From positions 1 through 64,000 of the forward strand of contig CAKOVS010000005.1 of assembly GCA_934122085.1 (NCBI GenBank): a stretch of 64,000 bases of DNA. The letters are read 5' to 3'. Position 1 is the stretch's first letter; every line of letters begins with the position of its first letter. Positions 15,271 through 23,957 of the stretch are shown here, one piece after another. Under the pieces are notes generated by a model that saw nothing but the letters and a program-made list of their open reading frames with translations, was not told the origin of the DNA and ran no database searches. The position numbers were made by a program, and so were the translations under genes. This stretch comes from an uncultured Clostridia bacterium. Lineage in GTDB: Bacteria > Bacillota > Clostridia > TANB77 > CAG-508.

Positions 15271-17397
15271 ATGAAAGTTATTAAAAGAGACGGAAGAACA
15301 ATAGACTTTGATCGTGCAAAAATTCAAACAGCTATTGAAAAAGCAAATAAAGAAGTAAGAGGAAAAGAAAAAGCAACAAAAGAGGAAATTGATGAAATAA
15401 TATCATATATCGAAGACCTTGGAAAGAAAAGAATGTTAGTTGAAGACATTCAAGATGTAATTGAAGAAAAATTAATGGAATTAGATAAATATGAATTAGC
15501 CAAAAAATATATAGTATATAGATACACAAGAGCATTAGTAAGAAAATCAAACACAACAGATGAATCAATATTAGGATTAATCCGTAATGAAAATAAAGAA
15601 TTAGCAGAAGAAAATTCAAATAAAAATACAATGTTAGCATCAACACAAAGAGATTATATAGCAGGGGAAGTTTCAAGAGATTTAACAAAAAGAATATTAT
15701 TGCCAGAAAAAATTTCAAAAGCACATGAAGATGGAATATTACATTTTCATGATGCAGATTACTTTGTACAACCAATATTCAACTGTTGCTTAATAAATAT
15801 AGGAGATATGTTAGATAATGGTACTGTAATGAATGGGAAAATGATTGAAACACCAAAGAGTTTTCAAGTTGCATGTACAGTAACAACACAAATAATTGCT
15901 GCAGTTGCAAGTAACCAATATGGAGGACAATCTGTTGATATTAAACATTTAGGAAAATATTTAAGAAGAAGCCATGACAAAATAAAGAAAAGATTAACAG
16001 AAAAATATGGTGGAAAATTACATAAAAATATAATTGAAGACATGGTAAATGATAGAGTAAAAGAAGAATTATCAGCAGGAATTCAAACAATACAATATCA
16101 AATAAATACTTTAATGACAACTAATGGACAATCTCCATTTGTAACATTATTCTTACATCTAGAACCAGAAGATGAATACATTAATGAAAATGCAATGATA
16201 ATAGAAGAAATATTAAAACAAAGAATACAAGGTATAAAAAACGAAGTTGGAGTTTATGTAACACCAGCATTCCCAAAACTAGTATATGTTTTAGATGAAC
16301 ATAACTGCTTAAAAGGTGGAAAATATGATTATTTAACAAAACTAGCAGTAAAATGTTCTGCAAAGAGAATGTATCCAGATTATATTTCAGCTAAAAAAAT
16401 GAAAGAAAACTATGAAGGAAATGTATTTAGTCCAATGGGATGTAGAAGTTTCTTAATTCCATGGAAAGATGAAAATGGACAATATAAATTTGAAGGAAGA
16501 TTTAATCAAGGTGTTGTAAGTATCAACTTACCACAAATAGGAATACTTGCACAAGGTGATGAAGAAAAATTCTGGAAATTATTAGATGAAAGACTTGAAC
16601 TATGTAAAGAAGCGTTAATGTGTAGACATTATTCATTATTAGGAACATCATCAGATATATCACCAATACATTGGCAAAATGGTGCAATAGCACGTTTAAA
16701 GAAGGGTGAAAAAATTGATAAATATCTAAAAGATGGATATTCAACATTATCATTAGGATATATAGGAATATATGAAACAACAAAATTAATGAAAGGTGTA
16801 TCACAAACAACTCCTGAAGGACATGAATTTGCTATAAGAGTAATGAATTACTTAAAAGATAGAACAACAAAATGGAGAAATGAATCTGGATTAGGATTTT
16901 CATTATATGGAACACCAGCAGAAAGCTTATGTTATAGATTTGCACGTATTGATAAAGAAAAATTTGGAAGTATTCCAGATGTTACAGATAAAGGATATTA
17001 TACAAATTCATATCATGTTGATGTTAGAGAAAAAATAGATGCATTTAGCAAACTAAAATTTGAAAGTGAATTCCAACCATTATCATCAGGTGGAGCAATA
17101 TCTTATGTTGAAGTTCCAAACATGAAAAACAATCTTGAAGCATTAGAAGAAGTTGTTAAATTTATATATGATAATATTCAATATGCTGAATTTAACACAA
17201 AATCAGATTACTGCCAAGTTTGTGGATATGATGGAGAAATGATTATAAATGATCAAAATGAATGGGAATGTCCACAATGTGGAAATAAAGACCATAATAA
17301 AATGAATGTTGTTCGTCGTACATGTGGATATTTGGGAGAGAATTTCTGGAATGTAGGAAAAACAAAAGAAATAAAATCAAGAGTTTTACATTTGTAA
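15271..17397 (+). CDS. nrdD: Anaerobic ribonucleoside-triphosphate reductase (class III)
   Basis: NrdD reduces NTPs to dNTPs using a glycyl radical, under strict anaerobiosis. The 708-residue protein starts with an ATP-cone domain (MKVIKRDGRTIDFDRAKIQTAIEKA), the allosteric site. The barrel carries RDYIAGEVSRDLTKRILLP and FHDADYFVQPIFNCCLIN. The C-terminus has the zinc site CQVCG and CPQCG and the radical loop RRTCGYLG, with the radical glycine near residue 686. Formate, or thioredoxin-type, reductant use was not distinguished. The activase gene nrdG, often adjacent, is not in this window. The start ATG follows ggggaagg. Confidence 0.96.
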   Translation: MKVIKRDGRTIDFDRAKIQTAIEKANKEVRGKEKATKEEIDEIISYIEDLGKKRMLVEDIQDVIEEKLMELDKYELAKKYIVYRYTRALVRKSNTTDESILGLIRNENKELAEENSNKNTMLASTQRDYIAGEVSRDLTKRILLPEKISKAHEDGILHFHDADYFVQPIFNCCLINIGDMLDNGTVMNGKMIETPKSFQVACTVTTQIIAAVASNQYGGQSVDIKHLGKYLRRSHDKIKKRLTEKYGGKLHKNIIEDMVNDRVKEELSAGIQTIQYQINTLMTTNGQSPFVTLFLHLEPEDEYINENAMIIEEILKQRIQGIKNEVGVYVTPAFPKLVYVLDEHNCLKGGKYDYLTKLAVKCSAKRMYPDYISAKKMKENYEGNVFSPMGCRSFLIPWKDENGQYKFEGRFNQGVVSINLPQIGILAQGDEEKFWKLLDERLELCKEALMCRHYSLLGTSSDISPIHWQNGAIARLKKGEKIDKYLKDGYSTLSLGYIGIYETTKLMKGVSQTTPEGHEFAIRVMNYLKDRTTKWRNESGLGFSLYGTPAESLCYRFARIDKEKFGSIPDVTDKGYYTNSYHVDVREKIDAFSKLKFESEFQPLSSGGAISYVEVPNMKNNLEALEEVVKFIYDNIQYAEFNTKSDYCQVCGYDGEMIINDQNEWECPQCGNKDHNKMNVVRRTCGYLGENFWNVGKTKEIKSRVLHL

Positions 17398-17401
17398 AAT
17401 G

Positions 17402-17428
17402 AAAAGCCCCTCAATATAGGGGCTTTTT
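17402..17428 (+). terminator. Terminator after nrdD
   Basis: aaaagcccc (17402-17410) pairs with ggggctttt, with a T-run to 17428. It begins a few bases after the nrdD stop. Confidence 0.9.
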
Positions 17429-17507
17429 GTGTGCAAAAAAGTTTTATGTATTTCTAAGTGTACAAAAGTTACGATCATTAGTTTCCTTACCTTTTAGCCC
17501 AAAAAAC

Positions 17508-17536
17508 TTGATATTTTTCTTAATTTAATGTAAAAT
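17508..17536 (+). promoter_or_regulatory. Promoter of the permease gene
   Basis: TTGATA at 17508-17513 and TAAAAT at 17531-17536 are spaced by 17 bp, about 40 bp before the gene at 17576. Confidence 0.65.
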
Positions 17537-17575
17537 ATATAAGTATGATTTTTAAGAAAGAAAGAGGAAAGAACC

Positions 17576-18427
17576 ATGCAAGAAATATTAGAAGTATTAA
17601 AAGAAACTATAATAGATAGTATAAAATTATTACCATTTTTATTTATAACATATCTAATAATGGAATATATAGAACATAAAACAAGTAACAAGGTAAAACA
17701 AGTTATACAAAAATCAGGAAAATTTGGACCATTATTAGGAGGAATTGTAGGAATAGTACCACAATGTGGATTTTCAGTATCTGCAACAAATTTATATTCA
17801 GCAAGAGTAATAACACTTGGAACACTTATTTCTGTATATTTAACAACATCTGATGAAATGTTGCCAATATTAATTTCAGAAACAATACCAGTATCAACAA
17901 TATTAACAATCTTAGGAATAAAATTAGTAATAGGAGTACTAGCAGGATTTATAATAGACTTTGTAGCAAGAAAATTGCATAAAGAAAAAGAAGAAACAAA
18001 AATAGAAGAAATATGTGAACACGAACATTGCCATTGTGAAAAAAATATAGCATTATCAGCATTAAAACATACATTAAATATATTTTTATTTATATTTATT
18101 ATAACACTTGTAATAAATGGAATAATAGAAATAATTGGTCAAGAGAACCTTGCAAATATAGTTAGCAAAAATGTAATATTAGGACCTGTTATTGCAGGAA
18201 TAATAGGATTAATTCCAAATTGCGCATCATCAGTAGTATTAACAGAACTATTTGTAGAAAATGTTATATCAATGCCAATATTAATTTCAGGATTATGTGT
18301 AAATGCAGGTGTAGGATTATTAGTATTATTCAAAACAAATGAGAATAAAAAAGAAAATCTAAAAATTATAGGGCTATTATATGCAATAGGTGTAATATCA
18401 GGACTTATTTTAGAAATTATCATTTAA
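17576..18427 (+). CDS. Putative metal/arsenic-type efflux permease (ArsP-2/putative manganese transporter family)
   Basis: A 283-residue polytopic membrane protein with about eight to ten hydrophobic segments in two similar halves. Each half contains a paired motif with a conserved Cys: GPLLGGIVGIVPQCGFSVSA and GPVIAGIIGLIPNCASSVVL. This duplicated G-x-PxC motif is typical of the putative manganese/arsenic permease family in Clostridia. A cytosolic loop holds a Cys/His cluster (CEHEHCHCEKN), suggesting metal binding. The substrate cannot be assigned from sequence. It has its own promoter and is not in a clear operon. Confidence 0.75.
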   Translation: MQEILEVLKETIIDSIKLLPFLFITYLIMEYIEHKTSNKVKQVIQKSGKFGPLLGGIVGIVPQCGFSVSATNLYSARVITLGTLISVYLTTSDEMLPILISETIPVSTILTILGIKLVIGVLAGFIIDFVARKLHKEKEETKIEEICEHEHCHCEKNIALSALKHTLNIFLFIFIITLVINGIIEIIGQENLANIVSKNVILGPVIAGIIGLIPNCASSVVLTELFVENVISMPILISGLCVNAGVGLLVLFKTNENKKENLKIIGLLYAIGVISGLILEIII

Positions 18428-18441
18428 ATTGGAAAAATTAC

Positions 18442-18470
18442 TTGAAATTTTAAGCTTTTTGTAGGATAAT
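18442..18470 (+). promoter_or_regulatory. Promoter of the VirD4/TraG-like gene
   Basis: TTGAAA at 18442-18447 and GATAAT at 18465-18470 have 17-bp spacing and lie 43 bp ahead of the start at 18513. Confidence 0.6.
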
Positions 18471-18512
18471 ATAAGTATGTGAGAATAAAATTGAAAATGA
18501 AAGGAAACAAAT

Positions 18513-20831
18513 ATGAAATTAATAGATAAATTTTTAAAAAAGTTAAATACAAGTAGAAATACATTTGTTACATATATATTAACATTAATTTCATTTTATT
18601 TAGCAATAGATAGAATAGTAGAAATGCTACTTATGATATTTACTGGAGTATCTGTATCATATTGGGGACCATTTATGTATACATTTGCTTTAGCATGTCC
18701 TGTATTTGCATTTCTATTTTCAGGTACTTCAGAATTTGCGTCATCAAAAAATACAAAAGTAACATTATTTTATACATATGTGGTAGGATTATATGTTATA
18801 GCTTTATCAATGTTTGTACAATGGATTAATAGAGGAGCATGGTTGCTTTTAATATCATTACCAGGATATACAGAATTAGTAACAGACTATTCTGAATTAA
18901 TAAAGCCAGCATTAGTATCATTAGCAATATATTTACCACTAACAACTTTCTATGGACTATTTAAATTTATTCGCTTAGGAGTTGGAGATAGTAAAGACTG
19001 GACTAGATCAATTTGGGATTATAAAGGAATAAGTTTAAAAGACACAAAACAAGGACATGGACCATTTACTTGTGATTTATGTGTATGTAATGATTTTGAA
19101 ACAGGAAAGAAAGTACAATTTGTCGAAAAAGCAAGATATCAATCATTATTAGTAGTTGGAGGTTCAGGAACAGGAAAAACATCTTTAATAATTGAACCAT
19201 TTGTTGCAAAAGATATAGAGAAAAAAGCATTCTATTTTGCAAATGCAAAAGAAATGGGATATACAGCATTAAAAACAGGAATTGCAGTATTAAATAAACC
19301 ATATGATAATGAATATTTAAATCAAAACTTTTCATTAAATATGATAACACCAGTAGATGGAAAAGAATCAGTATATAAATCATATATGAATAAAATGATA
19401 TTAGCATCATTAGGAAGCAGTTATTCATATAGAAATTTAGGAATTACAACATTATCACCAGATTATGAATCAACAGAAAAAATGATAAATGTATGCAAAA
19501 ATTTCCATATAAAATATAATATTATAGATCCAGCTAACAGAGGCTCTATAGGATTAAACCCATTTATATATGATGACCCAAATAAAATAGCAATAACAAT
19601 TTCTGCAGCGTTAAAAGCAATGTATGTAAATGCACATCCAGAAATTGAAGATACATATAGAGAAGAATATATAATACAAGCAGTTGAAAATTTAGCAATT
19701 ATGTTAAAAGAAATGTATCCTCGTTTAAATGGTGGAAATTTACCAAATCTAGAAGACATGTTAAAAATGCTTACAAATTATAGTATAGTAGAAAAAATGT
19801 GTGAAATAATGTGCCAAGATTCAGAATTAGCTGAAAAGTATTCAAATCAAATAACATACTTTAAAAGAAACTTCTATGAGAATGCACCAGGTAAAGCAAT
19901 TACAGAACAATATTTATATTTAGCTGTATCACAACTTGATAATTTATTGAGATTACCAGGTGTAAAAACAATATTATGCAATAGACATAATAATATAGAT
20001 TTTGACAAAGCATTAGCAAATGGAGAAGTAACATTTGTATGTACTCGTAGAGGAGATTTAGGAAGAGTAAGCCATAAAGCATTTGGATTATTTTTCTTGT
20101 TATCAATGCAAAATGCAGTGTTAAGAAGACCTGGAAATGAAAACAGTAGAATACCACATTTCTTATATATAGATGAATTTCCAGACTTTATATGTAAAGA
20201 TACAGAAGCAATATTTACATTATATAGAAAATATAAAGTTGCAACAACAATAACAGCCCAAAACTTATCTCAATTAGAAGCAAATGCACCAGATATGAAA
20301 TATAGAGAAACAATTATTTCAAATTGTGCAAATAAAATTTTCTTAGGAAATGCAGATAATACAGAATTAACATGGTGGGCAAACGAATTTGGAAAGAGAA
20401 GAACTTGGACATGGGCAAGTAGTATGGATATGAGCAAACTTGAATATGATTCAAAAGCAAGTGGAATAAAATATGATTGGGAATCATATTGGCCAGCAAA
20501 TAAATTAGGAACCATGGGATTTAAAGTTGCTGCTATAAAATTAAAAAATGATGGTGGAGGATTTAATATAAATGATGGTAGATTAAATTTTATAGGTGCT
20601 AAATATAAAGAAGAGCAACCAATAAAAATATATAATTTTGCTAGATTTACAGCAGGAGTTGTAGAAGATTCAGATGAAAGCAAACATAAAGAAAAATTTG
20701 ATCCAAAACATATTAATTTTGTAGACGAAAGAAACGAAATAGATCCAATTCAAACAGATACAACAGATGCAAACTTTGAATTTGACAATGAAAATGCAGT
20801 TGTAGTAAATTTGAAAAAAGGAAAGAAATAA
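18513..20831 (+). CDS. VirD4/TraG-type coupling ATPase (orphan)
   Basis: A 772-residue membrane-bound ATPase of the TraG/TraD/VirD4 family, which in conjugation links substrate DNA to a type IV secretion channel. The N-terminus has about four hydrophobic segments within the first 160 residues. The ATPase domain has Walker A GGSGTGKT at 216-223 and Walker B FLYIDEF with Asp554-Glu555, followed by TITAQNLSQLEA and a TraM-recognition-like region. No relaxase, VirB4 or integrase lies nearby: the gene sits alone between a metal permease and queA, with its own promoter and terminator. Composition matches the neighbours, so it looks long resident. The role could be non-conjugative export; that is inference. 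Confidence 0.85.
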   Translation: MKLIDKFLKKLNTSRNTFVTYILTLISFYLAIDRIVEMLLMIFTGVSVSYWGPFMYTFALACPVFAFLFSGTSEFASSKNTKVTLFYTYVVGLYVIALSMFVQWINRGAWLLLISLPGYTELVTDYSELIKPALVSLAIYLPLTTFYGLFKFIRLGVGDSKDWTRSIWDYKGISLKDTKQGHGPFTCDLCVCNDFETGKKVQFVEKARYQSLLVVGGSGTGKTSLIIEPFVAKDIEKKAFYFANAKEMGYTALKTGIAVLNKPYDNEYLNQNFSLNMITPVDGKESVYKSYMNKMILASLGSSYSYRNLGITTLSPDYESTEKMINVCKNFHIKYNIIDPANRGSIGLNPFIYDDPNKIAITISAALKAMYVNAHPEIEDTYREEYIIQAVENLAIMLKEMYPRLNGGNLPNLEDMLKMLTNYSIVEKMCEIMCQDSELAEKYSNQITYFKRNFYENAPGKAITEQYLYLAVSQLDNLLRLPGVKTILCNRHNNIDFDKALANGEVTFVCTRRGDLGRVSHKAFGLFFLLSMQNAVLRRPGNENSRIPHFLYIDEFPDFICKDTEAIFTLYRKYKVATTITAQNLSQLEANAPDMKYRETIISNCANKIFLGNADNTELTWWANEFGKRRTWTWASSMDMSKLEYDSKASGIKYDWESYWPANKLGTMGFKVAAIKLKNDGGGFNINDGRLNFIGAKYKEEQPIKIYNFARFTAGVVEDSDESKHKEKFDPKHINFVDERNEIDPIQTDTTDANFEFDNENAVVVNLKKGKK

Positions 20832-20837
20832 TAAAAG

Positions 20838-20868
20838 AGAGCAGTGCATTAGCACTGCTCTTTAGTAT
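20838..20868 (+). terminator. Terminator after the coupling ATPase
   Basis: agagcagtgc pairs with gcactgctct around the loop atta (20838-20864), followed by ttagt. A short stable hairpin directly after the stop codon. Confidence 0.75.
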
Positions 20869-20900
20869 GATAGAAAATGTCAATAAAAAACTAAAAATAC

Positions 20901-20929
20901 TTGAAAAAAAAATCAAAAAATAGTACAAT
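20901..20929 (+). promoter_or_regulatory. Promoter of the queA-tgt cluster
   Basis: TTGAAA at 20901-20906 and TACAAT at 20924-20929 are spaced by 17 bp. The leader is under 30 nt, leaving no room for a preQ1 riboswitch. Confidence 0.65.
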
Positions 20930-20956
20930 ATAAAGGAATGAAAGGAAGAAGAAAAA

Positions 20957-21982
20957 GTGAAATTAACAGACTTTAATTATGAATTACCAGAAAGATTAAT
21001 AGCACAAGTACCAATAGAAAAAAGAGACGAATCAAGATTAATGGTATTAGATAGAAAGAACCAAACAATAGAACATAAAGTATTTAAAGATATTATAGAT
21101 TATTTACAACCAGGAGATTGTATTGTAAGAAATAATACAAAAGTTTTACCAGCTCGTTTATATGGAAAAAAAGAAACAGGAGCACATGTTGAATTTTTAT
21201 TATTAAATAGAATAGAAGGAGACATTTGGGAGTGTATAGTAAGACCAGGAAATAAATTACATGCAGGAGCAAAAGTAAGTTTTGGCGATGGATTATTAAA
21301 TGCAGAAGTATTAGACACAATGCCAGGTGGAACAAGAAAAGTTCAATTTACATATCAAGGAATATTTAATGAAATATTAGATAAAATTGGTTTAATGCCA
21401 TTACCTCCATATATACATGAAGAACTAAAAGAAAATGATAGATATCAAACAGTATATGCAAAATATGAAGGTTCAGCTGCAGCACCAACTGCAGGATTAC
21501 ACTTTACAGATGAATTATTAAAGAAAATAGAAGAAAAAGGTGTAAAAATTGCGAATGTAACATTACATGTAGGAATAGGAACATTTAGACCAGTAAAAGA
21601 AGAAAACATAGAAGACCATGATATGCATACAGAACATTACTATATTAAACAAGAAGATGTAGATAAAATAAATGAAACAAAGAAAAATGGTGGAAAAGTT
21701 ATAGCAGTTGGAACAACATCATGTAGAGTATTAGAAACAATTGCAGATGAAGAAACAGGAATGGTACATGTAACAGAAGGAGATACAAATATTTTCATAT
21801 ATCCAGGATATAAATTTAAATGTATAGATGGATTAATAACAAATTTCCATTTACCAGAATCAACATTAGTAATGTTGGTATCAGCATTAGCTGGAAGAGA
21901 GTATATATTAAAAGCATATAATGAAGCAGTAAAAGAAGAATATAAATTCTTTAGCTTTGGAGATGCAATGTTTATAAAATAA
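20957..21982 (+). CDS. queA: S-adenosylmethionine:tRNA ribosyltransferase-isomerase QueA
   Basis: QueA transfers and rearranges the ribose of SAM onto preQ1 in tRNA to make epoxyqueuosine. The 341-residue protein shows the family hallmarks: DFNYELPERLIAQVPIEKRDESRLM at the N-terminus, DCIVRNNTKVLPARLYG, GSAAAPTAGLHFT (residues about 174-186), and the C-terminal GLITNFHLPESTLVMLVSALAG. The start is GTG at 20957 behind aggaagaag. The gene leads a cluster ending in tgt, the preceding step of the same queuosine pathway. Confidence 0.96.
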   Translation: MKLTDFNYELPERLIAQVPIEKRDESRLMVLDRKNQTIEHKVFKDIIDYLQPGDCIVRNNTKVLPARLYGKKETGAHVEFLLLNRIEGDIWECIVRPGNKLHAGAKVSFGDGLLNAEVLDTMPGGTRKVQFTYQGIFNEILDKIGLMPLPPYIHEELKENDRYQTVYAKYEGSAAAPTAGLHFTDELLKKIEEKGVKIANVTLHVGIGTFRPVKEENIEDHDMHTEHYYIKQEDVDKINETKKNGGKVIAVGTTSCRVLETIADEETGMVHVTEGDTNIFIYPGYKFKCIDGLITNFHLPESTLVMLVSALAGREYILKAYNEAVKEEYKFFSFGDAMFIK

Positions 21983-21994
21983 AAAGGTATACAA

Positions 21995-22780
21995 ATGAGT
22001 AAAGAAAACTTACCAATATCAGTTGATAATAATAAATCATTAGCAGAAAAAATAAAAGAATTAAAAACTGCTGAAAAAGCTGCAAGTATGGGATTAGGAA
22101 TGATTGTATCATTAAAAAATATTCAGCAGATGTATGAAGATGAAGAAGTCGAAACACAACCATCAAAAGATGGAAAGAGTAATGTATATCCACAAGTCTT
22201 TAGTACAGTAACACATGGTGATAATATTAAAACACTAGGAGCGTTAGAAACATTGGGATATATTCAGATAAATAGAAAAGATTTTAAAAAGAAAAGTACA
22301 TTTGCTTTTGAACGATTGGGATTTGGAGAAAAGGAATCTGCAAAAAAAGCTTTTTTTGCACAATTTAATCCTGATGAAAGAAAATTGTATGAACATGATT
22401 TTTTTAATATAGCAGTACAAATAACAGACAAAAAAATTAATGTTGACGAATTAGTTCAAAAATATATAAATGTAAATCAAATAGATAAAAGTAATATACA
22501 AGAAAGAAAAGCAGTAAAGACAATTGGACTTATTTTTAAAACTTTAAAAAATTCAAAAATAGATGTTAAAATAGATGAATTAGGTGAGTCTCAAATAGTA
22601 TATGATTCAGATAGATCACTTTTAACAAGAGTTCAGGAAGAAAGCACAGACAAATGTGAAGAATATAGAAAATCAGTAAAAAAAGATGCTGAACAATTAG
22701 AACAAAATAATAAAAGAACTCAAGATCAACCTGAACAGATGGGCAAAGAAGTTCAACATGGAGAAGAATTAGAGATATAG
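21995..22780 (+). CDS. Unknown acidic/basic soluble protein between queA and tgt
   Basis: I do not recognise this 261-residue protein. It is highly charged and predicted soluble, with no signal peptide or membrane segment. A possible folded core covers residues about 20-215 (GLGMIVSLKNIQQMYED, FSTVTHGDNIKTLGALETLGYIQINRKDF). The C-terminal 45 residues are E/K/Q-rich and probably disordered. It starts 12 bp after queA and ends 32 bp before tgt, so it is co-transcribed with both queuosine genes. A link to tRNA modification is only guilt by association. Confidence 0.75.
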   Translation: MSKENLPISVDNNKSLAEKIKELKTAEKAASMGLGMIVSLKNIQQMYEDEEVETQPSKDGKSNVYPQVFSTVTHGDNIKTLGALETLGYIQINRKDFKKKSTFAFERLGFGEKESAKKAFFAQFNPDERKLYEHDFFNIAVQITDKKINVDELVQKYINVNQIDKSNIQERKAVKTIGLIFKTLKNSKIDVKIDELGESQIVYDSDRSLLTRVQEESTDKCEEYRKSVKKDAEQLEQNNKRTQDQPEQMGKEVQHGEELEI

Positions 22781-22812
22781 AAGAATGTAACATTAAAAGA
22801 AAGGATGAAAAA

Positions 22813-23937
22813 ATGAAGCCAGCAGTAACTTATGAATTATTACACGAATGTAAACAAACAGGTGCAAGAAGAGGAGTTATCCATACACCACATGGAGATA
22901 TTCAAACTCCGATATTCATGCCAGTAGGAACACAAGCTACAGTAAAATCAATGACCCCAGAAGAATTAAAAGAAGAAGTAAAAGCACAAATAATATTATC
23001 AAACACATATCATTTATATTTAAGACCAGGACAAGAAATTGTAAAAGAAGCAGGTGGACTTCATAACTTTATGAAATGGGATAGACCAATATTAACAGAT
23101 AGTGGAGGATTCCAAGTATTTAGTTTAAGTTCATTAAGAAAAATAACAGAAGAAGGAGTTGCATTTCATTCACATTTAGATGGAAGTAAACATTTATTTA
23201 CACCAGAAAGTGTAATGAAAACAGAAGAGGACTTAGGTGCAGATATAATAATGGCATTTGATGAATGTTGTCCCTATCCATCAACTTATGAGTATACAAA
23301 AAATTCAATGGAAAGAACAACAAGATGGGCAAAAAGATGTAAAGAAGCTCATACAACAGAAAATCAAGCATTATTTGGAATAATACAAGGTGGATTTTTT
23401 GAAGATTTAAGAAAAAAATCAGCAGAAGATTTGGTTGCATTAGATTTACCTGGTTATGCAATTGGTGGAATAAGTGTTGGAGAACCAAAAGAAGAATTCT
23501 TGAAAATGTTATATTATACAACACCATTAATGCCAAAAGATAAACCAAGATATTTAATGGGAGTTGGAACACCAGATTATTTAATAGAAGCAGCATTAGC
23601 AGGAATAGATATGTGTGACTGTGTATTACCAACAAGAATTGCAAGGAATGGAACAGCATTAACATCACATGGAAAAGTTGTTGTAAGAAATGCAACATAT
23701 GAAAGAGATTGGACACCATTAGATTCAGAATGTGATTGTTATACATGTAAAAATTATACAAGAGCATATATAAGACATCTAGTAAAAGCAAATGAAATAT
23801 TAGGAGTAAGATTACTTTCAATACATAATTTAAGATTTTTAACTAGATTAATGGAAAATATAAGAACTGCAATTGAAGAAGATAGATTAGGAGATTTTAA
23901 AACAGAATTTTATAAAAAATATGGATATGAAAACTAA
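22813..23937 (+). CDS. tgt: tRNA-guanine transglycosylase
   Basis: Tgt exchanges guanine-34 for preQ1 in tRNAs with GUN anticodons. The 374-residue protein has the bacterial signature TDSGGFQVFSL with the catalytic-site Asp. It also has VDRGxD-equivalent substrate motifs (DIIMAFDECCPYPS), GGISVGEPKEE, and the zinc site CDCYTCKNYTRAYIRHL with its downstream His. It starts 32 bp after the unknown gene at 21995. No yajC or secDF follows, unlike many genomes. Confidence 0.96.
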   Translation: MKPAVTYELLHECKQTGARRGVIHTPHGDIQTPIFMPVGTQATVKSMTPEELKEEVKAQIILSNTYHLYLRPGQEIVKEAGGLHNFMKWDRPILTDSGGFQVFSLSSLRKITEEGVAFHSHLDGSKHLFTPESVMKTEEDLGADIIMAFDECCPYPSTYEYTKNSMERTTRWAKRCKEAHTTENQALFGIIQGGFFEDLRKKSAEDLVALDLPGYAIGGISVGEPKEEFLKMLYYTTPLMPKDKPRYLMGVGTPDYLIEAALAGIDMCDCVLPTRIARNGTALTSHGKVVVRNATYERDWTPLDSECDCYTCKNYTRAYIRHLVKANEILGVRLLSIHNLRFLTRLMENIRTAIEEDRLGDFKTEFYKKYGYEN

Positions 23938-23957
23938 AGAAAAGGAGGAATAACATA

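Noticed and set aside
18513..20831. Part of an integrative conjugative element
   Set aside because: No integrase, relaxase, VirB4 or attachment-site repeats were found within the window.
20930..20956. preQ1 riboswitch before queA
   Set aside because: The leader after the promoter is under 30 nt and lacks the preQ1 pseudoknot pattern.
23198..23821. Minus-strand frame of 207 codons opposite tgt
   Set aside because: Leu-rich shadow of a clearly identified gene.
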